The position numbers and the translations under genes are program-made. From positions 93,297,221-93,361,220 of the forward strand of contig OY757021.1 in NCBI GenBank assembly GCA_963580285.1: a stretch of 64,000 nt of DNA. The letters are read 5' to 3'. Under the pieces are notes generated by a model. It was given only the letters and a program-made list of their open reading frames with translations. It was not told the origin of the DNA and searched no databases. Below are positions 1 through 12,300 of this stretch, piece by piece (within the stretch, counting starts at the first letter, position 1; every line of letters starts with the position of its first letter). This stretch comes from Lucinisca nassula (lineage: Eukaryota > Mollusca > Bivalvia > Lucinida > Lucinidae).

Positions 1-125
1 ATCGATTCCTCATCATTGCTTTCACTTCTATTTTATACAGTTTGCTTAGGCCTGTCTGTCCGAGTACATATGATAAATATGGTACAACCCTGAAGGCCAA
101 GATGTCAGCTGATTGTTCTACTTAC

Positions 126-325
126 TTAGAGGCAGTAAAGATGGCTGCTGAGTTGGTTGCTATGGAGTTGATTGGGCTCATGTGGGCTTTGATTTCTGCC
201 AGGTGGGTACAGGTGTCCATCTGCCAGAGCTTGAGGAAACCCCCACGACAACCACTTAGTAATATGTTAGCACCTTGCATGAAGTCTAGAGCACATATCC
301 AGTCTTTGTGGGCTGAGTTTACTGA
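126..325 (-). CDS. KIF21: KIF21 exon: WD40 blade 6 and most of blade 7
   Basis: 200 nt, acceptor CTTTCAG and donor GTAAGT. It encodes [31 protein letters not shown], and [10 protein letters not shown] / AAIFTAS, matching human NAHKDWVCALGV / [17 protein letters not shown] / DSPINAICVN / HIFTAAD. Two bases are left over at the donor. The expected last exon (DRTVRIW and the C-terminus) is not in 1..125, so it must lie beyond the left edge. Confidence 0.95.
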
Positions 326-3300
326 CTGAAAGAGACAATAACAGACATCTTACATAGATTCTGAATGATCAGTTATGTAGCAGGAAATTGATTTTAATTC
401 CTCATATTTTTTTTAATGGTTAGATGGCGGTTGGGTTGGTATTTTCATTTTAGATAAAACGTTTTATTGGCTTTCCCAACAGCAAATGAGGCAGGGTCCC
501 ATTTTTTACTGTCAAAAATGGGCCTTTAGTTTGTAGAATAAAACAGATAAATCTATCTAAAACTTGCATGCAATGCCCAATTAGATTTCTGGCGCAGGTG
601 GATGTACTCCTGACTGGTGATAATGTGGACCTCACAGATCCCTACCTGTCTGTATTATGATAACACCCATGTGCCAAAGTGCATTCTTTCATTTCTTCAA
701 AATGGCTACTTTCCTGATGAAAATTGGTGACATTTTTCTTCTTTTTACTCCTTACATAGGTTGTGGGTGCTCCTTATGTTTTCAGTATTTAAAAAAAAAA
801 AATCATGGGTTTTCATCAGAAAAAGTAGCCATTTTGGAGATGTGAGAAAATGCACTATGTTGCATGGGTGTGTTATGATGCGCAATGATGATCCAAGTTT
901 TAACAATATGTTAATTAATGATATCGTTAGTTTAGAACAACTGGACCCTGCTTTTTACAAGCCTCGGAAGCCATAGATAATCTATGTAACCATGTGGACA
1001 GACTGTGCGATGTGCATGCTCATCTTAGTCTTTACTTGTTAGGGGTGGGGATCTGTAAGGTTTCCGAGATATTGGGCCTTTTATGAAGTGGAGGGGGTGG
1101 GGCAAGGCCCCGGCACATCCCGGGGGCCCATAGGTTGGTGTCAATGAATGCATCTTATCATAAAGAACAAAAATATATATTGTAAGAGTCACCCCCAGGG
1201 ACCTTATCCAACACAGAGTTGCTGACTCTCTCCATATTTTGTTACCCCACCCGTCGGAACTCACAACAGTTTTTCCAGTTGCTTGTTTTACTATTGCATC
1301 TGCTCACTTATCATTTAATTATCGGCCACCACCTTCATGCGTACTAAACAAAACTAGTAAGGTCAGAGGGTCTGACTATAGCCCCGCTATATCCCTGTCG
1401 GAGGAGAAAGACTAATGAATTAAAGGTAAAGACTTGTGAGAGGGTTAAATCCCTAACAAGGTACCTACGCCTTATAGACTTTTTGCGTTATTAGATCTGA
1501 AAAACAGTCTAAGTTAAAAAATAAGTTTTGGATAATGAAAAAAGCACATGCACATCTTCAGACCTATATGAAAACACCTGTTAAGTTTCAAAAGGATTGA
1601 CCTAGAACTGTAAGAGGAGTTGTGGTCACAAGGTAGCTACTCCATATACATTTTAACATTAGTAGATCTCAAAAATTGTCTAAGTTAAAAAAGGTGAAAT
1701 AAGTGAAAAAAATTATTTAAGGATAATGAAAAAAAAATATGCACATCTTCAGACCTATATGAAAACACCTGTAAAGTTTCAAAAGGATTGACCTAGAACT
1801 GTAAGAGGAGTTGCGGTAACAAGGTAGCTACTCCCTATACATTTTAACATTAGTAGATCTCAAAAATTGTCTAAGTTAAAAAAGGTGAAATAAGTGAAAA
1901 AAAACTACTTAAGGATAATGAAAAAAGAAAATGCACATCTTCAGACCTATATGAAAACACCTGTAAAGTTTCAAAAGGATTGACCTAGAACTGTAAGAGG
2001 AGTTGCGGTAACAAGGTAGCTACTCCCTATACATTTTAACATTAGTAGATCTCAAAAATTGTCTAAGTTAAAAAAGGTGAAATAAGTGAAAAAAATTATT
2101 TAAGGATAATGAAAAAAGAATATGCACATCTTCAGACCTATATGAAAACACCTGTAAAGTTTCAAAAGGATTGACCTAGAACTGTAAGAGGAGTTGCGGT
2201 AACAAGGTAGCTACTCCCTATACATTTTAACATTAGTAGATCTCAAAAATTGTCTAAGTTAAAAAAGGTGAAATAAGTGAAAAAAATTATTTAAGGATAA
2301 TGAAAAAAGAATATGCACATCTTCAGACCTATATGAAAACACCTGTAAAGTTTCAAAAGGATTGACCTAGAACTGTAAGAGGAGTTGCGGTAACAAGGTA
2401 CCCACTATCAAATATTACAGACAGACAGACGGAATTCCGGACAAGCCAAATCCAATATAGCCCCCACTTTTTCAAAGCGGGGCTATAATTAGTGTACACC
2501 GCGACAGAGGTAAGGGGAAGGATTATGGCCATGTAAAATCGATTTAAGCCCCCCAGTGGAATTCTTTCCACTGACCGTTCCAAGGCAGTTCTTCTGTGGC
2601 GGTTTATTATGTTGTTGTTTGTTACTTACTGTGTGTATCACTTGTGTCTTTTTTTTGGATGGCCTTTTGGCCTGTTTGTGGGACAGTAACTGTCCTTATG
2701 GCCTTCCTTTGTTTAGGTTTCCATTATGGTCTGGTCGATTCATGTTTGTGTTTCTTTCCCTTTGGTGTCTTTGATGGGTGGAGTAAGTTAATTGTATTGA
2801 TTCATGATCTTTGTTTTACTTCTACTTTGAAGAAATATATGGGCTGCATGATGCTTCCACTCAGAGTTAAATCCTACCCGCACACAAATACTGGTAAACC
2901 GCTTAGAGGATCTAAGCCTGCCCAGGCAAAGCAGTGCAAGTTGGACCGTCCATGCTTATAAACCCTATTGGTTTCATTGGGCGACAGGGCTTGAGATGTC
3001 ATTTCATCTCAATGTCGGGTAAAAGTCTCATAAAATTGCAAACAACTTCTCCAAAATGACCTTTACAGTGTTGACGGGGACGTTAAACCTCAAACAAACA
3101 AACAAATTATTTAATTACATAAGCCGACATAGTTACGACAAAAGCTACAATAAGAGTTGTGTGACTAGCAAAGACTCAGATCAGCCATGCAGTCTGATCA
3201 GTCTTCACTGATCACATGAGCATTCTATAGCCTCACCTGAACTAATGACTGGGTAGCCAGATCCCATTTCTTGATGCAGGTGTCTCTAGAGCCACTAAAC

Positions 3301-6300
3301 AGAGTGGTTCCCTGTATGGCAAGTGACTGGATCCCATCATAATGTGGTGGCTCCAAATTGTACTTGGGAGTCAGGACACCGGCACCTTCAGACATCACTT
3401 CAAATACCTAAAGCAGAATTGTAATATTGTAATACATGTACTTCATTTTTTTTTTAATGGTTTGATGGAGGTTGTAATATTTCAATTTTGAGATTAGTAT
3501 GTAGGGAAATAATATCAACTGTATTTTTTTTTTTTAAATGGATCCGATCTTAATATGTTTGGCACCGAGATTATAATAAAACTTATTTCATGCTCAACTC
3601 ACTTATTTATGAGCATGAGGAATAACATTCTCTACTGATCTGAGTCAATAAATTGCCTCATTCACTTGTATTTCACATTTAGGAGCATTGCAAATTTCAA
3701 CTGCACAACTGATGAACATGAAATAATTGTTTTATTATACCTCAACTAGAGCTGCCGCCTAACGGGCACCAATTATACCCCCCCATCCTCAAGGTCAACG
3801 TAAAGGTCAAGGTCAGGTTTGTGTATATCAATCTTAAGTACTAGTGGCAAGGTGTGTGGTGTGTGAATATTAAAGAAATCGGTCAAAGAATAAGGAAGTT
3901 ATGAGCAATGTTAAAGTTTTTTGTAACGGACCGACGACGACAACGACAGACGACAAGCTGACTCCTATATACCCCCTTCAAACTTCGTTTGCGGGGGTAT
4001 AATAATATTCATGAGCTATTCAAGAATTCTGATTGGTCGAGAGCATGCTACGCACAGGGCAACAAAAGATCATGTCCCCATGTCATCATCCACTCTGACA
4101 TCACTGATCAAAAGTACAAGTGCACTCGTAGATTTTGGTATAATAAAACCATTTGTTACCCTTGTTTGAGGCGAATTTGAGGATTTGTTCAACTGAAAAT
4201 ATTACCTGCTTGGTTGAACAAATCATCATATTCCATGGCCACAACAAATGAATATTATAACCTCTGGGCCTGTCAACAACACAAGTATCAGTTTCGGGAA
4301 ACAAGTTTTCAACTTTCTATGCAAAAGAAAACAATCAATAAGCAGCCCCCCCCACACACACACACACACACACACACACCTCAACAAGGTAACTCCATAA
4401 ATAACATAAAATGGCATTGTGGCTCTAATAGCCCCCTATTTTCAGCTCTGAAAGTATATGAATGGACCTATTTTTGCACAGAAGCTTCTTATTTTGGTCA
4501 GAAGTTGAGTTTGAAAGTGCCAATATGACCCTGAAAATAAGATCAAGGTGACCAAAATCTAACCACTTCTTTCCCCACTTCCACTGATAAAGCTTAGTCA
4601 GATTCCATTTATTGATTCATTAAAAAGGTGGCACCCAAGGCTCATTTCAGTGTCTTTATAATGTAGTGACCTTTATAATGAGGTTGAAATCATTGAAATT
4701 TAATGACTATTTTCCCCCTCCAACTGATGATGATTTCGTGTTTAATGACACGTCAACTCTCTTTGTGGGCATAAACCCCTCCAACTGATGTATTTATGCT
4801 AGTATGGTCAAATTCCAACCATTGGTTCTAATGGTAGTGTGCACATAAACTTTTTTTTGCAAATTTTAGTTTCAAAGTGCCAGTGTGGCCTTGAATTTAG
4901 GGTAAAGGTCACCAAAATCTTATCACTTCTTTCTCCCATGCCACTTTTTGAGTCTTTTTGATGTAGTGAAATTGAAAACTAGACAAAAGTGCCCAGTGGG
5001 GCACGTATACCCCTGGCCAGTGCCATCACCTCAGCTGAAACAAGTAGTCATACTGGTTGTTGCTACCAAATTTTAAGTCTCTATGTACAGTAGTTATTGA
5101 GAAATCTTTGACACAAAATAATAAAAATATACACTATTAAACAGTAAGAACTACAAAGGGAAATAACTCTAAAAGGCCTGACCCCTTGGCCCTTATTTTC
5201 TTTCCCACAATACAACTAGTTATACTGATCATGTTTGCAAAATTTCAAGTTTCTATGTACAGTAGTTATTGAGAAATCTTTGACACAAAATAAAAATATA
5301 CACTATTTAACAGCAAGAACTACAAAGGAAAATAACTCTAAAAGGCCTGACCCCTTGGCCCTTATTTTCTTTCCCACAATACAAGTAGTCATACTGATCA
5401 TGTGTGCAAAATTTCAAGTTTCTATGTGAAGCAGTTCCCGAGATATCTTTGACACAAAATAATTGTTTACGGACACACAGACAGACAGATGGAAAAGACA
5501 AAAACTATATACCCCCATTGCATACTTCAGATGCCGGGGCTATAATTAGGTCAAGCTTACCAAGGCCTGATCACTTTTCTTCCCATATCTGTGCTAGTTT
5601 GATCAACCTTGAGTAAATGGTTAAAGAGATAGTATTCACACAGACTTTTTATTGCATAGAGAAATGTTACAAAGGGGAAATAATGCCAAGAGAATTGGCC
5701 CCTGGCCAACCAAAATCAAATCACTTTTTCCCCAACCCCAATGGAGTATCTGTGCTAGTTTGAACAAATTTCTTTACTGATTCATAAGATATGAATGCAC
5801 ACAAGGCTAATTTTTAGTCTTTTTAATGAAGTGACCTTGAAAATGAGGTCAAGGTCACCAAATCTTATCACTTCTTTCCTACGTCCTGATGATGCATCTG
5901 TGCTAGTTTGTTAAACTTCCAGTAATTGGTTTAAGATATAGTATGCACACAAGCTTTTCCTGCCGCGACATACTAAAGTCGTTAAAAATTGTACTAGCTG
6001 CTCCTCGCTTGGCACTCAGATTTACGGGGTAGAGCTAGGACTGGTCGACCCAGTGTCAGGATAATGTGACTGGGTGTGGTATCATGTAACGTGTCTGGGA
6101 CATGATACTTCAGTGAGGCAGCACTATAAAAAGTGAGCATTGAGCTCCCTGTCGCAACCAGACACCGTCATGATATGACTGAAATATTGTTGAAAGCGAC
6201 GTTAAACCCGGATTCACACACACACACACAAGCTTTTTCTACCAAAATTGGAGATTCGAAGTACAAGTGTGACCTTGAAAATCGCCAGCGCTTCTAATGA

Positions 6301-9300
6301 GTATCCACAACATATGTTTTCATGTAGAAATAAGAAAATATCAGTACTTTTCAGATGAAAAAAGCACCTAATCTAGAGCTATAAGTCTTTCCTACCTTGA
6401 TATAATGATCTTTTGATCCTGTTATCACAATGTCTTTGTCATCACTTTGATCTACTCCTATCACCATTATGGCTGCCTGGTGACCTCCACTTAGTTTACC
6501 AACTGCTGCAAACCTGAAACAACAGATTCAAGACTTCAATTCTAAGCACCTCATTCCACTAACCTTGCAACATTCCCCTATTTACACAAAATATTTTGAT
6601 AATTTTTAATAAGCCTTGTAGTAACATAAATAAGAACTGTCAGAGGATTCTGACTGCTATATTGCAGCTTAAGCACATTTTACTGAAGCATGGATCAAAC
6701 GCGTGTCTTTTTACAATGAAAACTGGACTTTTAAGTTAGAGTTATAGCCCTTGTGCACTGCACTTCTGCTCAGTGCCCTTTACAGGTGTGTGAAGTTTCA
6801 TTTGGATACTTCAAGCTGTTTTCGAGTAATTGTCCTGACAAAACTCTAGCAGAGTGACAAACAGACAGACAAACACTACAAGCTGACTCCTATTTATCCC
6901 CTCAAACTTCATTTGCAGGGTATAATTAATCATTATATGTGTATATTTTGGCTTCAAAGACTTTTGTTCAGGGTTTATGTGCACTCACTTTTTCTATTTT
7001 TGTCCACACAAAATCGGAACTTCGCAATGTGAAGGTTGTGAATATTGACCAGCATCAGTTTGTAGAAATCCTTACTGCAGGATGCCATCGATATGAAGCT
7101 ATATGATCATGGAAACAAATCAAATGAGGATTTGTAAGTAAGACCCATGAACTTCAAGACAGCTTTTGGTACATTTAACAAACAATTGTCACCAACAGTT
7201 TGTAGAAATGCTTATTGCAGGACAGCAATACTAAAACATTAGATCATGTAAGGTAAGTCCCAGTGAACTTCACAATTTACACAAGGCTTTCTGTCCATTC
7301 AATAATGGTTTCAAAAGCCTATGGGCATCAGTTCTCACACAACACTTACAGATCTTTGATTTCAAGAAGAATGTACAAAGTAGTTGACTGAAATAGTTTT
7401 GGAGCTTACACTTTAAGGTAAAAACCTGCCCCTAAACAGTTGCCTCCCATGGAAAGTATACCCATTATGAAAACATGCCTATTCAAATATACTGAAAATT
7501 TTACCACCAAAACATGAAATTTTTCACATAAAAAATCCTGATATAATAATTTTTTGTATTTCTGCTCAAAAAATAGGTTGAGTACTCGTTAGAACCGCCT
7601 CACCGAGGTGGTTCTAATGAGCACCCAAAATCTGTTTTAGCAGAAATAAGAAAAATAAAATAATTATACCACAGCAAACTCCAGTTTTACTTTATAAAAG
7701 TGGGGTTTAAGTGGGTCAAAATTATACAGGTGTGTTTTGCGTGATTACCAACCTTCTGAGATCCCAGACCCTCACCACATTCCCACCAGCACTATACAGC
7801 AGTGAGCCATTTTGGTTCAAGGCTATGTCATTGATGTGATGTTCTCCAATGGGCAAATCTATTTTTCTTGAATCACTATTCACTGGACCTTCTTGTGTTA
7901 AGCCCGAAGAACTGGAAAAGAAAGACAGTATATTACTGAAATATTTGCCTAACTTTTGTTTAAGGCTATGTCAGGGTTATAAGTCAGTATCTTTTTTTTT
8001 TAGATGCCTCATGTCATTTCAATTAACTGAGCTTGTTGCACTGTTGCATGCATCAATAGTATAGTAAAAACAACGGGTATCTGCTCTTGATTCTAGACTC
8101 AACTAGAGCAAAGTCAATTGGGGGCCAATCGCAAATATCCACACTTTTGAAGTAAGGTCCAAGCAATGTGGGCAAATTTTATAGCAACATCTTTTCTAAC
8201 CTTATGGGCAATAAATTGCTCCGTTGCAGATAGGAGTTCGCGTTACGAGGAACTTTACACTAACGGACAGACAGACAGATGGATGGACAGACAGACAGAC
8301 AGACAGAGGGACAGGACCGATCACAGTATATCTGACTTTCCCAAGAAAAGTGCGGATATAAAAATGGAATGGCTTTGTACCTTTCCAAAACAATTGTTTA
8401 ACAAGAGGGCCAGGCCCTGGTTCGCTCACCTGATCCAAAGCATAACAAGTGGGCCCCGGGCAGGGTCAATTTTGGCCCCAGGGCTAAAATTTGAACATTC
8501 TTGGTAGAGGTCCACAAGATGAAGCTTCATATCGAATATGAAAGACCTGGGCTTTCTGGTTTCAGAGAAGATGATTTTAAAGGTTTACCCTGCATATAGA
8601 AGTCTATGTAAAACAAGATTTTCCCAATATAAGTCTATGTTAAACCAAAGGGCCCCTGAGCGGGGGCATTTTTGGCCCCAGGGCTATAATTTGAGCAATC
8701 TTGGTAGAGGTCCACTAGCTGAAGCTTCATAACAAATATGAAAGACCTAAGCCTTGTGTTTCAGGGAAGATGATTTTTAAAGATTTTCCCTATATAAGTC
8801 TATGTAAAACCAAAGGGCCACATGGTGGGGGCATTTTTGGTCTCAGGGCTATAGTTTGAAAATCTTTATAGAGGTCCACTAGCTGAAGCTTCATAACAAA
8901 TATCGAAGACCTAAGCCTTGAAGATTTTTCAAGATTTTCCCTATATAAGTCTATGTAAAACCAAATGGCCCCAGAGCGGGGGCATTTTTGGCCCCAGGGC
9001 TATAATTTGAACAATCTTGGTAGAGGTCCACAAGATGAAGCTTCATACCAAATATCAAAGACCTGGGCCTTGCAGTTTCAGAGAAGAAGATTTTTCAAGA
9101 TTTTCCCTATATAAGCCTATGTGAAACAAAAGGGCCCTGGTGCGGGGGCATTTTTGGCCCCAGCACTATAATTTGAACAATCTTGGTAGGGGTCCACTGG
9201 TGAAGCTTCATACCAAATATCAAAGACCTGGGCCTTGCGGTTTCAGAGAAGAAGATTTTTCAAGATTTTCCCTATATAAGCCCATGTAAAACCAAAGGGT

Positions 9301-12300
9301 CCCCGTGCAGGGGCATTTTTGGCCCCAGCACTATAATTTGAACAATCTTGGTAGGGGTCCACTAGATGAAGCTTCATACCAAATTTCAAAGACCTGGGCC
9401 TTGCAGTTTCAGAGAAGAAGATTTTTAAAGATTTTCCCTATATAAGCCTATGTAAAACAAAAGGGCCCTGGTGCGGGGGCATTTTTGGCCCCAGCACTAT
9501 AATTTGAACAATCTTGGTAGAGGTCCACTAGATGAAGCTTCATACCAAATATCAAAGACCTGGGCCTTGCTGTTTCAGGGAAGATTTTTTAAGTTTTCAA
9601 GATTTTCCCTATATAAGCCCATGTAAACCAAAGGGCCCCAGGGCAGGGGCATTTTTAGCTTCAGCACTATAATTTGAACAATCTTGGTAGGGGTCCACTA
9701 GATAAAGCTTCATACCAAATATCAAAGACCTGGGCCTTGCAGTTTCAGAGAAGAAGATTTTTAAAGATTTTCCCTATATAAGCCCATGTAAAACCAAAGG
9801 GCCCCCGTGCGGGGGCATTTTTGGCCCCAGCACTATAATTTGAACAATCTTGGTAGGAGTCCACTAGATGAAGCTTCATACCAAATATCAAAGACCTGGA
9901 CCTTGTAGTTTCAGAGGAGAAGATTTTTCAAGATTTTCCCTATATAAGCCCATGTAAAACCAAAGGGCCCCCGTGCGGGGGCATTTTTAGCTCCAACACT
10001 ATAATTTGAACAATCTTGGTAGGGGTCAACTAGTTGAAGCTTCATACCAAATACCAAAGATCTGGGCTTTGCGGTTTCAGAGAAGATTTTTAAAGATTTT
10101 CCCTATACATGCCCATGTAAAACCAAAGGGCCCCTGAGCGGGGGCATTTTTGGCCCCACCTCTATAATTTGAACAATCTTGGTAGGGGTCCACTAGATGA
10201 AGCTTCATACCAAATATCAAAGACCTGGGCCTTGCGGTTTCAGAGAAGAAGATTTTTTAAGTTTTTGGTGAAAAAAATCTATTTTTGGCTACTGTGACCT
10301 ATATGTGCAACGGACCGGAACCATTTGAACAACTTTGAAAGGGGACCACCTAAGGATCATTCCTGTGAAGTTTGGTCAAAATCCGATCAGCAGTTTAGGA
10401 GGAGATGTCGTCTATATTAGCCCATGTAAAATCAAAGGGGCCCAGGGCGGGGCCATTTTTGGCCCCAGCACTATAATTTGAACAATCTTGGTAGGGGTCC
10501 ACTAGATGAAGCTTCAGACCAAATATCAAAGACCTGGGCCTTACAGTTTCAGAGAAGAAGATTTTTAAAGATTTTCCCTATATAAGCCCATGTAAAACCA
10601 AAGGGCCCCGGAGCAGGGGCATTTTTGGCCCCACCACTATAATTTTAACAATCTTGGTAGGGGTCCACTAGATGAAGCTTCAGACCAAATATCAAAGACC
10701 TGGGCCTTACGGTTTCAGAGAAGAAGATTTTTAAAGATTTTCCCTATATTAGCCCATGTAAAACCAAAGGGGCCCGGGGCGGGGGCATTTTTGGCCCCAG
10801 CACTATAATTTGAACAATCTTGGTAGGGGTCCACTAGATGAAGCTTCAGACCAAATATCAAAGACCTGGGCCTTACAGTTTCAGAGAAGAAGATTTTTAA
10901 AGATTTTCCCTATATAAGCCCATGTAAAACCAAAGGGCCCCGGAGCGGGGGCATTTTTGGCCCCAGCACTATAATTTGAACAATCTTGGTAGGGGTCCAC
11001 TAGATGAAGCTTCATAACAAATATCAAAGACCTGGGCCTTGCGGTTTCAGAGAAGAAGATTTTTTAAGTTTTCGGTGAAAAAAATCTATTTTTGGCTACT
11101 GTGACCTATATGTGCAACGGACCGGAACCATTTGAACAACTTTGAAAGGGGACCACCTAAGGATCATTCCTGTGAAGTTTGGTCAAAATCCGATCAGCAG
11201 TTTAGGAGGAGATGTCGTTTGAAGAAAAGTTTACGGACGCACGTACGCACGACGGACAAAAAGTGATCCCAAAAGCTCACCTTGTCACTACGTGACAGGT
11301 GAGCTAAAAAACTATACATTAAAGGTACATAATAATATCCGTATCTGCATGTATTTTTTTTGTAAGCATAACAAATTTGGTGTCACATGTAAGTAAAATG
11401 CCAGATGAGAGGCGGCATAATGTGGCATCTGATCTGGGTGTATACTCTGGGTATCCAGACAAGGATGGGTTAACAGACAAAGTAAGTTTGTGATATTCAT
11501 ACCTTAAAGTTTTGATACATCTATTGGTTTTCTCTCTTATATCCCAGACACTGACGTATGACTGAGATACTGTGAACACGAGTCTCTCACTCTGACTATA
11601 CTTCACCACATTCACGTTGTTAGGGTGACCACAGAATGACAAGATTTCTTTTCCAACTTCGAGATCCCAACCTTTGGCGGTACGATCTGTAAGAAAACAA
11701 GCATTATACTGGTAAACATGAGCTACATCACAAGAATTTATCCATTGTATACCAGTGGAGTCTTCCATTGCTATATGTTGGACCACTCCATTTGTCATAT
11801 AACGGGTGTCAGGCCTATTTTCAATTTTATTTTATTTTTGATGGAAAATTCTGTTAGCAAATAGTGCAGGCCATGATCAGACGCTACAGAATGCGGCGTT
11901 TGATCTGTGCCTGCACTGTTTGCCAAGGTACCCTTTTAGGGGTTTCCTGCATATACTGGGTTAATTGTATTCCAGTATGTGGCATTAATATACTGTATGA
12001 AATCCAAATATGCATTCCACTTTGGTTCAATATGATTTCAAAAACATCCAGGCATTTTCAATTTTTTGTTACATATTAACCCTTGTCCTGCAGAATCATG
12101 AAAACCTCTATACCTTTGCAAACAGTGTACACTGCTTGGCCATAAGTAAGTACCCAGCTTGATAAATTTGTCATCAAATTTTGTTTAAAGTTCAACTCCA
12201 ATTTTAATTTGCGTGCTCATTTAACACACTTATTCAGTGACGTCATTCTGACGTAGTGGAGTTTCCACCTTTAAGATGATGTCACCAATGCGCGTGCATA

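Larger units (their letters stand above)
4480..6290 (+). repeat. Degenerate tandem array interrupted by two insertions
   Basis: Diverged units share 'GACCTTGAAAAT.AGGTCAAGG', 'TCACTTCTTTCC' and 'CTGTGCTAGTTTG' at about 4520..4980, 5550..5960 and 6236..6290. The array was split by element h3 (4977..5549) and a SINE (5961..6233). Unit divergence suggests it is older than the other arrays. Confidence 0.65.

Noticed and set aside
2556..2961. Plus-strand open frames of 72 and 121 codons
   Set aside because: Residues are mostly F, L, V and C from T-rich sequence, and the frame runs on into a SINE. No splice or family support.
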